From Kitasatospora sp. A2-31 (GTDB taxonomy: Bacteria; Actinomycetota; Actinomycetes; Streptomycetales; Streptomycetaceae), in the NCBI RefSeq assembly GCF_022288725.1, contig NZ_JAKNTA010000002.1:470404-534403 (forward strand): 64,000 nt of DNA. Direction: 5' to 3'. Under the pieces are notes generated by a model. The model saw only the letters and a program-made list of their open reading frames with translations, searched no databases and was not told where the DNA came from. How positions within the stretch are numbered: the stretch's first letter is position 1; each line of letters begins with the position of its first letter. A program made the position numbers and the translations under genes. Below are positions 8,035 through 16,003 of the stretch, piece by piece.

Positions 8035-8144
8035 GATCTCCGGTTCGCGGTGCGGGAGACGGCGGGTGAGGCGAGGAGCCCGGCGTCGGGGATGGCGGGC
8101 GGCCCGTCGGGGACGACGGGGGAGCCGGCGCGGCCGGTGTTCAC
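8031..8144 (-). CDS. 37-residue peptide bridging two operon genes
   Basis: A GTG-initiated frame whose start overlaps the DUF3419 stop (GTGA) and whose TGA overlaps the DUF2071 ATG (ATGA). It exactly fills the only gap in the operon. The product is Pro/Ala-rich (begins MNTGRAGSPVVPDG) with no recognised domain. It may be a real small protein or only a translational relay that delivers ribosomes to DUF2071. Confidence 0.45.
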   Translation of the reverse strand: MNTGRAGSPVVPDGPPAIPDAGLLASPAVSRTANRRS

Positions 8145-9094
8145 AGGCGGACCACCCGGACCACGCCCCAGAGCAGCGAGCGGTCCTCCGCGGCGACGCC
8201 CGGGCCGGACGGCCCCGGCTCGCGGATGCTGCGCAGCACGGCGACCCCGCCGGGTCGCACGGCATGGCGGACGGCGGCGCGCAGCCGTCGTGCGAAGGCG
8301 GGGCCGGGCCCGTCCAGCACGTTGGAGAGGGTGACCGCGTCGTAGTGGCCGGCGGGGGACCGCTCCAGGTGCTCCACCACGTCCGCCAGGAGCAGCCGCA
8401 CGAACGGGACGGTTCCGGCGGTGTCGACCTCCGGCCCGGGGGAGGGCGGGTCGGTCCAGGGCTGCTCACGGCCGAGCAGCAGTCGCCACGCCCAGGGGTT
8501 GGGGGCGTTGGCATGCCGGGCGAACCCGCGGGCGAGCCGGGCCCGCAGCACGGCGTCGAAGCGGTGCGGAACGACGCAGCGGAACGCCGGCCGGAGTCCG
8601 ACGGCCAGCGCCCCGGCAGGTCGCAGCGCGGCGGTGAGCAGCAGCCGGAGGCCTGGTCCGTCGAGGGTGCGGCGCCAGTGCTCGCCCTGCGCGGCGAGGT
8701 CGTCGAGACGCAGGAAGCGTTCCAGCTCGGACGTGCGCCAGGCGGGCAGCAACGCGCCGGCGGTGGCGCGTCCGGCGGAGAGGAGCCGTTCGGCCGCCCC
8801 GGCGACGGCAGGGGCGCCGTAGTGGAGGCGGGCGCGGGCGTAGTCGAGCTGGGCGGGGTTGAGGTCGACGGCCGTCACCTGGTGGCCGGCGGCGGCCAGG
8901 GTGGCGGCGGTGTCCCCGGCCGAGGCGATGCAGAGCACCCGGGCACCGGCGCCGGGCGCGGGGAAGGCGGCCAGTTCGACCGCCGGGTCCTCGTACATCC
9001 GGCCGAACAGGATGCGCGGGCAGCGGGGTTGGACGGCCAGCAGTCGGCCCTCGGCCCACGGGGTGGCCGGCCGGGCGGTGGCGGTGGCGCTCAT
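8141..9094 (-). CDS. DUF3419 (BtaA-like) S-adenosylmethionine-dependent transferase
   Basis: A 317-residue protein resembling DUF3419/BtaA. RILFGRMYEDPAVEL and ARVLCIASAGDTAATLA (residues about 30-70) match the family's opening and its SAM-binding LxIASAGD motif, followed by TAVDLNPAQLDYARARL. The family includes BtaA, which moves the 3-amino-3-carboxypropyl group of SAM onto diacylglycerol in betaine-lipid synthesis. This protein is shorter than typical BtaA, so the acceptor could differ. It is fourth from last in the coupled operon and is followed by a methyltransferase-like gene, the order of steps expected for a betaine-lipid-like head group; this is a hypothesis. ATG at 9094 overlaps the DoxX-like stop. 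Confidence 0.75.
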   Translation of the reverse strand: MSATATARPATPWAEGRLLAVQPRCPRILFGRMYEDPAVELAAFPAPGAGARVLCIASAGDTAATLAAAGHQVTAVDLNPAQLDYARARLHYGAPAVAGAAERLLSAGRATAGALLPAWRTSELERFLRLDDLAAQGEHWRRTLDGPGLRLLLTAALRPAGALAVGLRPAFRCVVPHRFDAVLRARLARGFARHANAPNPWAWRLLLGREQPWTDPPSPGPEVDTAGTVPFVRLLLADVVEHLERSPAGHYDAVTLSNVLDGPGPAFARRLRAAVRHAVRPGGVAVLRSIREPGPSGPGVAAEDRSLLWGVVRVVRL

Positions 9095-9636
9095 ACGGCG
9101 GCCGCCCCGGTGCGGGCGGGTGCGGCGGCGCCGGCGGTGCCGTCGCTGCCTTCGGGCGCGGAGGCGCCGTCGGGTGCGGCGGCGCCGGCGGTGGCAGGGG
9201 CGCCGGCGGTGGCAGGGGTGCCGGCGGTGCGCCCGGCGGCGGCTGCGTGCCGGTCGGCCGGGGCGCTGCGTGCGGTGGCGACCGTCCAGACCAGGGCGAG
9301 GAAGACGAGGTCCTGGACGACCAGTCGGCCCGGCTCGGGGATCCGGTCGGCGCCGACGAGCAGCCCGCCGGTGTTGAAGACGAGCACCAGCGCGGTCTGC
9401 ACCAGTGCCGCGACCCGCGGCAGGTATCCGCTCAGCACCCAGGCTCCGACGCCCAGTTCCGCGAGCCCGATGCCGATCAGCAGCACGTGGGCGGCGGCGT
9501 CCGGAAGCAGGGGCAGGCTTTCGACGATGGCCCGCTGGTCGGCGCGGCCGGGGAAGATCTTGCACCAGAGGCCCTCGTACCCCCACATCAGCGCAACGGC
9601 GAAGGTGGCGCAGCGGCTCTGCCAGGGTGTCGGCAC
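9091..9636 (-). CDS. DoxX-like membrane protein
   Basis: A 181-residue protein with four helices in the DoxX layout (FAVALMWGYEGLWCKIFPG, AAHVLLIGIGLAELGVGAWVLSG, VAALVQTALVLVFNTGGLLVG, LVVQDLVFLALVWTVAT) and an Ala/Thr/Pro-rich C-terminal tail with GAPATA-like repeats. The GTG at 9636 is chosen because AAAGGACC lies upstream; an earlier in-frame ATG would add a disordered Arg-rich stretch. It is the first gene of the minus-strand operon running to 5964, downstream of a palindromic site at 9765-9778. Confidence 0.75.
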   Translation of the reverse strand: MPTPWQSRCATFAVALMWGYEGLWCKIFPGRADQRAIVESLPLLPDAAAHVLLIGIGLAELGVGAWVLSGYLPRVAALVQTALVLVFNTGGLLVGADRIPEPGRLVVQDLVFLALVWTVATARSAPADRHAAAAGRTAGTPATAGAPATAGAAAPDGASAPEGSDGTAGAAAPARTGAAAV

Positions 9637-9764
9637 GGCGGACGGTCCTTTCTGCCGCCGCCCGGACGGGACGTGCGCCGGGGCGCGGCGGAGCACGGCG
9701 GGGCAGGCCGGAGCCCGTGATCGGGGCCGGTCGTCTCCGCTCCCGCCCATCATGGCGCACAGCT

Positions 9765-9778
9765 TTGAACATGTTCAA
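9765..9778. promoter_or_regulatory. Perfect palindrome TTGAACATGTTCAA
   Basis: A 14-bp perfect palindrome, AT-rich for this genome, about 130 bp before the DoxX-like start. Size and symmetry fit a dimeric repressor site (TetR- or MarR-like). It could also serve the divergent trpF. The regulator is not next to it. Confidence 0.55.
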
Positions 9779-9898
9779 CTTTGCCCTCCCCGTGTCGTGA
9801 CACGGGCCGTGGAACCGCGGGTGCAGGGGCTTCGTACGCCTTCGCAGGGGCGGCGGTACTACGCTGGCGGCGCCGACTACTGGGGAGCGTCCGGGAAC

Positions 9899-10498
9899 GT
9901 GTTCGTGAAGATCTGCGGTCTGAGCACCGCTGCCGATGTCGCCGCAGCCGTCGCGGCCGGTGCCGACGCGCTCGGGTTCGTGCTCACCGAGAGCCCGCGC
10001 CGGGTGCAACCGGGGCTGGCGCGGGAACTGGTGGCAGCCGTGCCCGAGAACGTACTGACGGTGGCCGTGTTCCGGGAGGAGCCGGCCGAGTGCGTGAGGG
10101 CGGCGGTGCGTGCTGCGGGGGTGAAGGCCGTGCAGCTTCACGGGAACCATCCGGCGGCCGCGTTCGCCGAGCTGTCCGACCTGGGACTGCCGCTGATCCG
10201 CGCCACGTCGGCGGCGAAGGCGGCCGGGGCGGACTGCGGGGATCTCGGCGAGGACCTGCTGCTGCTCGACGCGCCGGTGCCGGGGGCGGGGGAGCCGTGG
10301 GACTGGGCCGAGCTGGGGGCGAAGCCGCCGGCCGGGAAGTGGCTGCTGGCGGGCGGGCTGAACCCGGCGAACGTCGGTGCGGCGATCGCGGCCGCAAGCC
10401 CGTGGGGCGTGGACGTCTCCAGCGGGGTCGAGAGCCGGCGCGGGGTCAAGGACCCGGCTCTGATCACGGCGTTCCTCCAGGCCGCCAAGTCCGCCTGA
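9899..10498 (+). CDS. trpF: Phosphoribosylanthranilate isomerase
   Basis: Catalyses the third committed step of tryptophan synthesis, N-(5'-phosphoribosyl)anthranilate to CdRP. A 199-residue (beta/alpha)8 barrel: catalytic Cys6 in VKICGL, VQLHG at about 79-83, catalytic Asp124 in LLLDAPVPG, and phosphate-binding loops LAGGLNPANV and GVDVSSGVE. The GTG at 9899 is preceded by GGGGAGCG. Streptomycetes normally use the bifunctional PriA for this step, so a separate TrpF away from other trp genes is notable. Neighbours do not indicate a pathway. Confidence 0.88.
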   Translation: MFVKICGLSTAADVAAAVAAGADALGFVLTESPRRVQPGLARELVAAVPENVLTVAVFREEPAECVRAAVRAAGVKAVQLHGNHPAAAFAELSDLGLPLIRATSAAKAAGADCGDLGEDLLLLDAPVPGAGEPWDWAELGAKPPAGKWLLAGGLNPANVGAAIAAASPWGVDVSSGVESRRGVKDPALITAFLQAAKSA

Positions 10499-10731
10499 GC
10501 GCACGGAGCGCAAGGGGCCCGCGGATGCGGACCAAGCGGGCCGCTGCCGTCCGGGCCCATCTCGGGCTGCCCGCAGTCACCTCGGCGGCCGTCGGCCGAC
10601 AGGCCCGGGCGGTCTCCGAGCCGACCCCGCGGTGGACCGGCGCTCCCAGGTGGGTGCCGCACCGCCAGGCCGTTGCGAAGTCAGAGCGAGGCCGGCCGGG
10701 CCGACCCGCACTACGGAGGGGCGGCGGTGGC

Positions 10732-11364
10732 TCAGTCGAACCGGATGTGCTTGGCCCCTGTCCAGGCCCGGCGAAGGCGCCCGCGCAGCGCGCCTTCGGT
10801 GTTCGGGGCGAGCGTCAACCCGGACGAGCCGGCGATGTGGTCGGCGACCTGGGGGATCGTGAGGTGATCGGTCCACAGGTGCTCGGCGAACTCGGCCTCG
10901 CGCAGGCGCTCCAGGCACACGTCGAGCTTCGACAGGGCGAAGCTCTCCCGGCGCAAGGGGGCGTCCTTCCCGGCGACGATCCGCACGGCCTGCCCGAAGC
11001 CACGCTCGCGCAGCCGTCGCAGCACCGTCCCGCGCTCGGCCAGCAGCGCGAAGTGCCGAACGTCGTGGCCGCGCTCCCGCAGTCGACCGACGGTCTCGCG
11101 GAAGTACGCCGGTTCCACCACCGTCATCGGCGCGATCACCACGCCGTCGTGCCCGGCGAGGGTGCGGTCCAGCACCTCGAAGACGCCCTGCCGCCACGCG
11201 GGAAGGTCCTGGAAGTCCCCGCGCAGCGGTGCGGGCGTCATCCGGTGCAGACCGAAACCCACGTGCTCGGGGTCGCAGATCACACTGCCGGCAAGGCGCC
11301 GCTGGATCTCGTGCGCGGTCTGGGTCTTCCCGCCGCCGAAGGGGCCGTTGATCCACAAGAGCAT
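10732..11364 (-). CDS. tmrB: TmrB-like ATP-binding protein (tunicamycin resistance family)
   Basis: A 210-residue P-loop protein closely following Bacillus TmrB: LLWINGPFGGGKTQTAHEI with the Walker A at residues 7-14, CDPEHVGFGLHRM, VVIAPMTVVEPAYF, a central LRERGFGQ segment, TDHLTIPQVADHIA, and LRRAWTGAKHIRFD at the end. TmrB binds tunicamycin and ATP at the membrane and gives resistance. No Shine-Dalgarno is present, but TAGATT lies six bases before the ATG, so it is probably leaderless. No tunicamycin biosynthesis genes are visible, so self-protection is not implied. Substrate is inferred from the family. Confidence 0.8.
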   Translation of the reverse strand: MLLWINGPFGGGKTQTAHEIQRRLAGSVICDPEHVGFGLHRMTPAPLRGDFQDLPAWRQGVFEVLDRTLAGHDGVVIAPMTVVEPAYFRETVGRLRERGHDVRHFALLAERGTVLRRLRERGFGQAVRIVAGKDAPLRRESFALSKLDVCLERLREAEFAEHLWTDHLTIPQVADHIAGSSGLTLAPNTEGALRGRLRRAWTGAKHIRFD

Positions 11365-11510
11365 GCACGGAATCTACTGCGGCGGTGCGGCGAACGAAAT
11401 GGAGTGACCGGCTTCTCCGCGAATGCGCCACGCCCGGCCGGTTTGTCCCCGGTCGGGCGCGGTTCGGGCGAGTTCCGGTCGGTTCCGCGGCGTGCCCCGG
11501 TCCCGCGGCC

Positions 11511-11550
11511 GACCGGCCGACCGGCCGACCGGCCGACCGGCCGACCGGCC
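11511..11550 (+). repeat. GACCGGCC x5 tandem repeat
   Basis: Five exact copies of an 8-mer immediately after the lipoprotein stop and upstream of the tmrB-like gene. The unit is partly self-complementary, so the transcript could fold tightly and slow the polymerase. Confidence 0.85.
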
Positions 11551-11558
11551 GGCCGACG

Positions 11559-12224
11559 TCAGGCGTCAGGGTTCGTGCCCTGCTGTACCTTCTTGATCCG
11601 GTCCGCCTCCAGTGCGATGAACTGCTGCAGCGTCTTGTGGTCGCGCTCGTCCTCGTCCAGCTCGATCAGGGCCACGACCGTGCCGATCCGCATCGCCATG
11701 GCCGAGGCGACCGCCCCGGTCGGGGCGTCACTGGACTCGGTGGGCCGCTCGAAGCCCTGCGACTGCTCTGCGGCCGCCTTCAGGGTGATCCGGCGCGCGT
11801 TCCGGTCGTCCTTCTCCAGCGACGTCACCATCGCCTCGAAGACGGGGCCCGCGTGCTCCGGGGTGTCGAAGGTCAGCAGGGTGAACCGGATGTCGTTGTC
11901 GGGGTTGGAGGCCAGCTCGTACCGGACGGTGCCGCCCAGCTGGATGCCGGAACAGCTGATGGACAGCTTCTTCCGGCAGTCGCTGGAGACCTCGCCCTGC
12001 ACGATGACCTTCGGCGGCTTCGCACCGGGGGCGAGCCGCCACCCCGAGGGGAGCGAGGCCGGGCTCGGCAACGCGTCCATCACCTGGTCCGGCTGGGACA
12101 GCACCACCGTGGCCCGGAACGCGGCCCCGCCGTCGCCCGAGCCGCACGCAGCCGTTCCGAAGGCGAGCGCGCCGGCGGCCCCCACCAGCGCGAGATTCCG
12201 CCCGTGTCGCATCAACCCGTCCAT
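11559..12224 (-). CDS. Putative secreted lipoprotein
   Basis: A 221-residue exported protein. Residues 1-26 are a signal sequence (HGRNLALVGAAGALAFGTAAC) ending in a Cys in a weak lipobox (TAAC, where LxxC is usual). The mature part is soluble, with two further Cys (SDCRKK and ISCSG) that could pair, and a charged C-terminus (DEDERDHKT). The ATG at 12224 follows GGGGGACC; a second in-frame ATG four codons later is possible. Family not recognised. Confidence 0.65.
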   Translation of the reverse strand: MDGLMRHGRNLALVGAAGALAFGTAACGSGDGGAAFRATVVLSQPDQVMDALPSPASLPSGWRLAPGAKPPKVIVQGEVSSDCRKKLSISCSGIQLGGTVRYELASNPDNDIRFTLLTFDTPEHAGPVFEAMVTSLEKDDRNARRITLKAAAEQSQGFERPTESSDAPTGAVASAMAMRIGTVVALIELDEDERDHKTLQQFIALEADRIKKVQQGTNPDA

Positions 12225-12465
12225 CGTGGTCCCCCGTTTCGCTCTTCACCGCGAAGATCATCAGCGGATATCAAATCACATGATCATTGGTCCTTCTGGC
12301 TGGCCGTCAGCGGGCCGGGAGGTGGTCCCGATGGGGTCCGGAGCGGGTCGGCTGCACGCTCGGGGGCAGGTGGGGGAGCCGTTCCGGCGCCGCACGCCGC
12401 CGGCCCCCTGCGTGCGGCGGTACCGTCCGACACCGCCGGCCCGGACGAGGAACCGACGAGGCCGG

Positions 12466-13482
12466 TCATCGCGTCACCGCCGACGCCGGGCCGAAGGTGC
12501 CGGCAAGGCTGGTCAGGACGGAGCCGGACCAGTCGCTCTCCCCGAAGACGTCGACCGGCATGGCGAGCACGCCGTACTCGCGCTGGAGCGTCTGCGCCGG
12601 AATGTCGACCGGGAAGAAGTAGTTGCCCGGACAGGTCCGGCTCGCCTCAGGGATCGCCGCGAGCAACTCGTCCGGCAACCGTTCGAACAGCCGCCCGGCC
12701 CGCGCGGCCAGTTCGTCGGCGACCTGCCCAGGCAGGTCGCGGTGTTCGGCCAGCAGGCGGTCGGCGAGCCTCAGCTGTGCCGGTGACGGCGGATCCGCCC
12801 GGAACGCTTCGGCCAGCTCGGCCTCCGCCGGTCCCAGCAGGACCACGCCGAACGTGCGGGGCCACAGCCACCCCTTGGTGACCGAATGCAGCAGGACCGC
12901 ACGACCGGTGTCCAGCAACCGGCGGGTACCGGCATCGAAGGGCGCTCCCAGGTCGTAGACGCTGTCGACCAGCAGGCGGCGGTGCGGCGATTCCTGCAGC
13001 CACGAAACCACCGCGTCGCACTCGGCATCGGAGAGGTACCGGCCGAGCGGCTTGCTGGGGTTGGCGAGCAGCAGGTATTCGGGCCGGTCGTCCGCAGGCG
13101 ACCTCGGGAGGACCGGCGCCGGCAGCGTCGGGTAGGACGCCGGTGCCAGGCCCGCAGCACGAGCCAGCTCGAAGTAGACCGGGTACACGTCGCTCGGCAG
13201 CCACAGCCGCGCCTGCACGGCGTGCAGCCGGCGGAACACCAGACCGAGCCCGTGCCGGACCCCTCGGCAGACCATGGCGCGGCCGGCCCGGTCCTCCGGC
13301 AGCTCGAAGCGGTGCAGCCAGGCACGGGCGAGATCGCACCGGTGCACCGTGCTCGTGTCGGTCGGTGGTTCCGGTCGCATCGGAGCAAGCGCCCGGTACA
13401 CGTTGGTCTCGGCGGCGTCCAGGAGCGACGGGGAGGCACCGAGTTGCCGCTGCCGGAATTCCTGGAACTCGTCGAACCTCAT
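12466..13482 (-). CDS. PLP-dependent aminotransferase (class I/II fold)
   Basis: A 338-residue fold-type I PLP enzyme, slightly short for the family. Visible motifs are N141-P-S-K-P-L-G (the NPxxPxG turn), D173 and Y176 in LLVDSVYD (pyridine-N and O3' contacts), and the Schiff-base Lys203 in LHSVTKGWLWPR. The expected Gly-rich phosphate loop is weak (CRGVRHGLGL), and the substrate-carboxylate Arg region is atypical, so it may act on a non-standard substrate. The ATG overlaps the stop of the upstream radical SAM gene (ATGA), so the pair is co-translated and probably works in one pathway. Confidence 0.75.
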   Translation of the reverse strand: MRFDEFQEFRQRQLGASPSLLDAAETNVYRALAPMRPEPPTDTSTVHRCDLARAWLHRFELPEDRAGRAMVCRGVRHGLGLVFRRLHAVQARLWLPSDVYPVYFELARAAGLAPASYPTLPAPVLPRSPADDRPEYLLLANPSKPLGRYLSDAECDAVVSWLQESPHRRLLVDSVYDLGAPFDAGTRRLLDTGRAVLLHSVTKGWLWPRTFGVVLLGPAEAELAEAFRADPPSPAQLRLADRLLAEHRDLPGQVADELAARAGRLFERLPDELLAAIPEASRTCPGNYFFPVDIPAQTLQREYGVLAMPVDVFGESDWSGSVLTSLAGTFGPASAVTR

Positions 13483-14819
13483 GCCGCCGCCCCTTCCGGA
13501 ACGATCTCGCTGGCCCGGTCCTCCAGGGAGGCGTAGCAGCGCCCGTCGGCCAGGACGTTCCAGCTGCGTGCGATCCCGCTGGTGCGTTCCCAGAGCAGGC
13601 TGGGCTCGGTGTAGGCGGCGATCCGCATCGGCCGGCCGTCCCAGCTCCCGCGGTAGACCGGAGCGCCCCAGGGGAGGCGGCTCGCCAGCTCGAAGCCGTT
13701 CCGCTCGGCGAAGCCGGTCACGACGGACAGCGAAACCTGGTGCTCGCGGCTCCAGAGATTGGCGGCCCGGTCGAAGTAGAGCGACTCGGTGCTGGTGGAG
13801 ACGTAGAGCTCCTTGAAGCACACCTCCTCGACACCGAGAGCCGCGGCCCAGGAGAGGTAGTCCGCGACGCCGGCCGCGTCGGCCACGCCGCCGTGCTGGA
13901 GCACGCAGATCAGCCGCATCCGCAGGCCCGGCCAGCGGTCACGCTCCGCGCGCCAGGTGTCGACCACGGAGCTCACCGGCGTGCGCAGCATCATCAGCCG
14001 CTCGCTGACGGTGTCGTCCTGGTGGTGGCGGGAGACCGCCAATACGCTCAGGCCTGCGGCGCCCAGGGCTGCGAGTCGGCCGGCCCGGTCGGCGTGCTCG
14101 CCCTTCGCCAGGGTGTGCGCGTTGGTGATCAGGAGGACCTTCGGGAAGGCCTCCGAGCAGGCGGACACCAGCCGCAGCTGCTGTTCGAAGGGTATGAGCG
14201 TGGGCTCGCCGCCCCCGGTGATCACCGCACGCTCGGCACCCGCCGCACGGGCGCGCTCCAGCCAGTGGCTGACCGCGTCCCACGGGACTCGCGCCGGCGC
14301 CTGGTCGCTGGAGATGGAAGCCGACGAGAAGCAGAACGAACACCGGGCCTGGCAGGCGGAGGCGACCGGCAGCACCGAGAGCGAGCGCGGTCGCAGGTCG
14401 GCGTAGCGCTGCAGCGTCGACCCGTGCAGGTTCAGGGAGGCCGCCATCGCATCCTCGACGGTTGTCGGGCGCAGAACGAACTCCTCGCCCGCCCGGTCGA
14501 GCTCGTGGACCGCTGACAACCGGATGCGGGCCTCGTGCCATTCCATGCCGAGGCCGGTCGACGCGTTGGGCACCAGCTCGTCGGGGTCCACCGTGGTCTC
14601 CAGCACCAGCAGCCGGTCCCCCGGAATGGCGAGACGGTCGAGCAACCGTCGCGCCTTGCCGATGCCGATCCCCAGCTCCGCACGGGTCAGGAGGTGGAAC
14701 CGGTCGGGATGGGTACTCTCCGGAATTCCCGCCTTGCCGTAAGCGAATGCGTACTTGTCGAAGCCCCTGGCGAAATTCGACAGCACGATGACGTGGAAAC
14801 GCTGGTCGCTGTGGTTCAT
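13479..14819 (-). CDS. Radical SAM enzyme
   Basis: A 446-residue radical SAM protein. Residues 1-145 form an unrecognised N-terminal domain (IVLSNFARGFDKYAFAYGKAG, GMEWHEARIRL). The 4Fe-4S motif is C156-x3-C160-x2-C163 (ACQARCSFC), followed by the SAM-contacting TGGGEPT at 201-207 and a barrel to about residue 330; the C-terminal ~100 residues include DGRCYASLED, whose Cys might ligate a second cluster. The start is uncertain: the ATG at 14819 has only GACGGG before it. It is coupled to the PLP enzyme downstream, which suggests a dedicated small-molecule or peptide modification. Function unknown. Confidence 0.78.
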   Translation of the reverse strand: MNHSDQRFHVIVLSNFARGFDKYAFAYGKAGIPESTHPDRFHLLTRAELGIGIGKARRLLDRLAIPGDRLLVLETTVDPDELVPNASTGLGMEWHEARIRLSAVHELDRAGEEFVLRPTTVEDAMAASLNLHGSTLQRYADLRPRSLSVLPVASACQARCSFCFSSASISSDQAPARVPWDAVSHWLERARAAGAERAVITGGGEPTLIPFEQQLRLVSACSEAFPKVLLITNAHTLAKGEHADRAGRLAALGAAGLSVLAVSRHHQDDTVSERLMMLRTPVSSVVDTWRAERDRWPGLRMRLICVLQHGGVADAAGVADYLSWAAALGVEEVCFKELYVSTSTESLYFDRAANLWSREHQVSLSVVTGFAERNGFELASRLPWGAPVYRGSWDGRPMRIAAYTEPSLLWERTSGIARSWNVLADGRCYASLEDRASEIVPEGAAA

Positions 14820-15092
14820 CCCGTCATCATGCACGAGCGTGCCCCGGACGACGGGGCCGAGTGCAGGCGGAACGCGCTCTCCCGGCCCGATCCGATCCGC
14901 CGTCAACCACACCGGCCGCCGGGCGTCACGGACCGGTGCGCGGCGCGTCAGCGCCCTCGCTCGCTCCTGCCCCGCCGATCCGGCCGGAACGCCGCCCTGC
15001 GCAGGACGCCGCCGTCCGGCCCCGCTCCAACACCCCGGGCGCGGGTGCGTGCACTCGTGCCGTCGGGCAGTGAGTCTGGGTGGGTGAGCATC

Positions 15093-15620
15093 ATGAGCGA
15101 GGATCCGGTGAGTCCTGATCAGGTCTATGCGGCCCTGGTGGCGCTGAGGAGGGAGCCGGTCCTCGATCCGGAGCTCTGGCCGGACGGGCCCCAGCAGGAC
15201 GACCTGCGGCGCCTGCTCGGCGTACTGCTGGCGGTGGTGGAGCTGGAGATCGCCGCCAGCACCCGGCCGGGAAGCGACCGGGACCCGGACGTCGCCGAGG
15301 TGCTGCTCGGATGGAACGACCAGGTGGGGGTGGCCCCCGGGTTGTTCGCCAACGTGATGGCCGGCCGGCTGCAGCGCACCGCCCTGCAGCTCATGGGCAT
15401 CGACGAGGGCGGCGAGGACGGTCAGACCTCGCCGGGCCGCCTGGCGTCGTCCATGGCCGTGGTCGCCGCGGCGGACACCCTGGACGCAGACCTCCACCTC
15501 CGGTCCGGTGACGTCGAACGGGTCCGAGAGGCCCTGGGCCGGGCGGAGGTGTCCGTCATCGAGATCCAGCAGGCCATGCACGACCTGCGCGTGGCCATCG
15601 GCGACGCGCAGGAGGAGTGA
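15093..15620 (+). CDS. Hypothetical helical protein
   Basis: A 175-residue acidic, mostly helical soluble protein with no signal or membrane segment (SPDQVYAALVALRREP, LRRLLGVLLAVVELEIA, VAAADTLDADLHLRSGDVERVREALGRAE). The start could be the ATG at 15093 or the in-frame GTG three codons upstream; neither has a strong ribosome site. A small frame follows within six bases. Family not recognised. Confidence 0.6.
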   Translation: MSEDPVSPDQVYAALVALRREPVLDPELWPDGPQQDDLRRLLGVLLAVVELEIAASTRPGSDRDPDVAEVLLGWNDQVGVAPGLFANVMAGRLQRTALQLMGIDEGGEDGQTSPGRLASSMAVVAAADTLDADLHLRSGDVERVREALGRAEVSVIEIQQAMHDLRVAIGDAQEE

Positions 15621-15625
15621 TCGCG

Positions 15626-15784
15626 GTGTCCGGCGTTGAACCCCGGACGAACGGGGGCCGAAAGCCGCATCGAGCTTCCCCCCGCACGACGAGCTCGACG
15701 CTGCGCCCTCCCGATGACAGCGGCTTCCTCGTCCCTGAGTACGACCTGCCGCGGTTTCGACCGGACCGGGCCTGTGCCGGCTGA
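15626..15784 (+). CDS. Possible 52-residue small protein downstream of 15093-15620
   Basis: A GTG frame starting six bases after the previous stop, with AGGAG eight bases upstream lying over that gene's end. The product is Arg/Pro-rich at first, then ends GFLVPEYDLPRFRPDRACAG. Placement and ribosome site are good, but there is no homology I can name. Confidence 0.35.
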   Translation: MSGVEPRTNGGRKPHRASPRTTSSTLRPPDDSGFLVPEYDLPRFRPDRACAG

Positions 15785-16003
15785 ACCGGCACCATCCACA
15801 CCCGGTGTCCGCGCGGTTGAAGCGCCTCGGACTGCGACACCGCGACCGGTTCCGTCGCCGAGTCCCCCGGAGGGCTTCGGCGGGCGCCCATCGGCTCCCC
15901 GGTGGACGCACGTCCACGGGCAAGCTGCTGCTGCGCATCACCGGCTGACCGCGGATACCGTCACGACACGGGACCGAGTGAAGTCCGATGGGAGTCCGAC
16001 GCC

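Noticed and set aside
7961..9900. Long plus-strand frame before trpF
   Set aside because: It is antisense to the coupled operon; only the trpF part after 9899 has protein motifs.
10499..10731. Additional trp or regulatory gene after trpF
   Set aside because: No start with a ribosome site and no motif on either strand.
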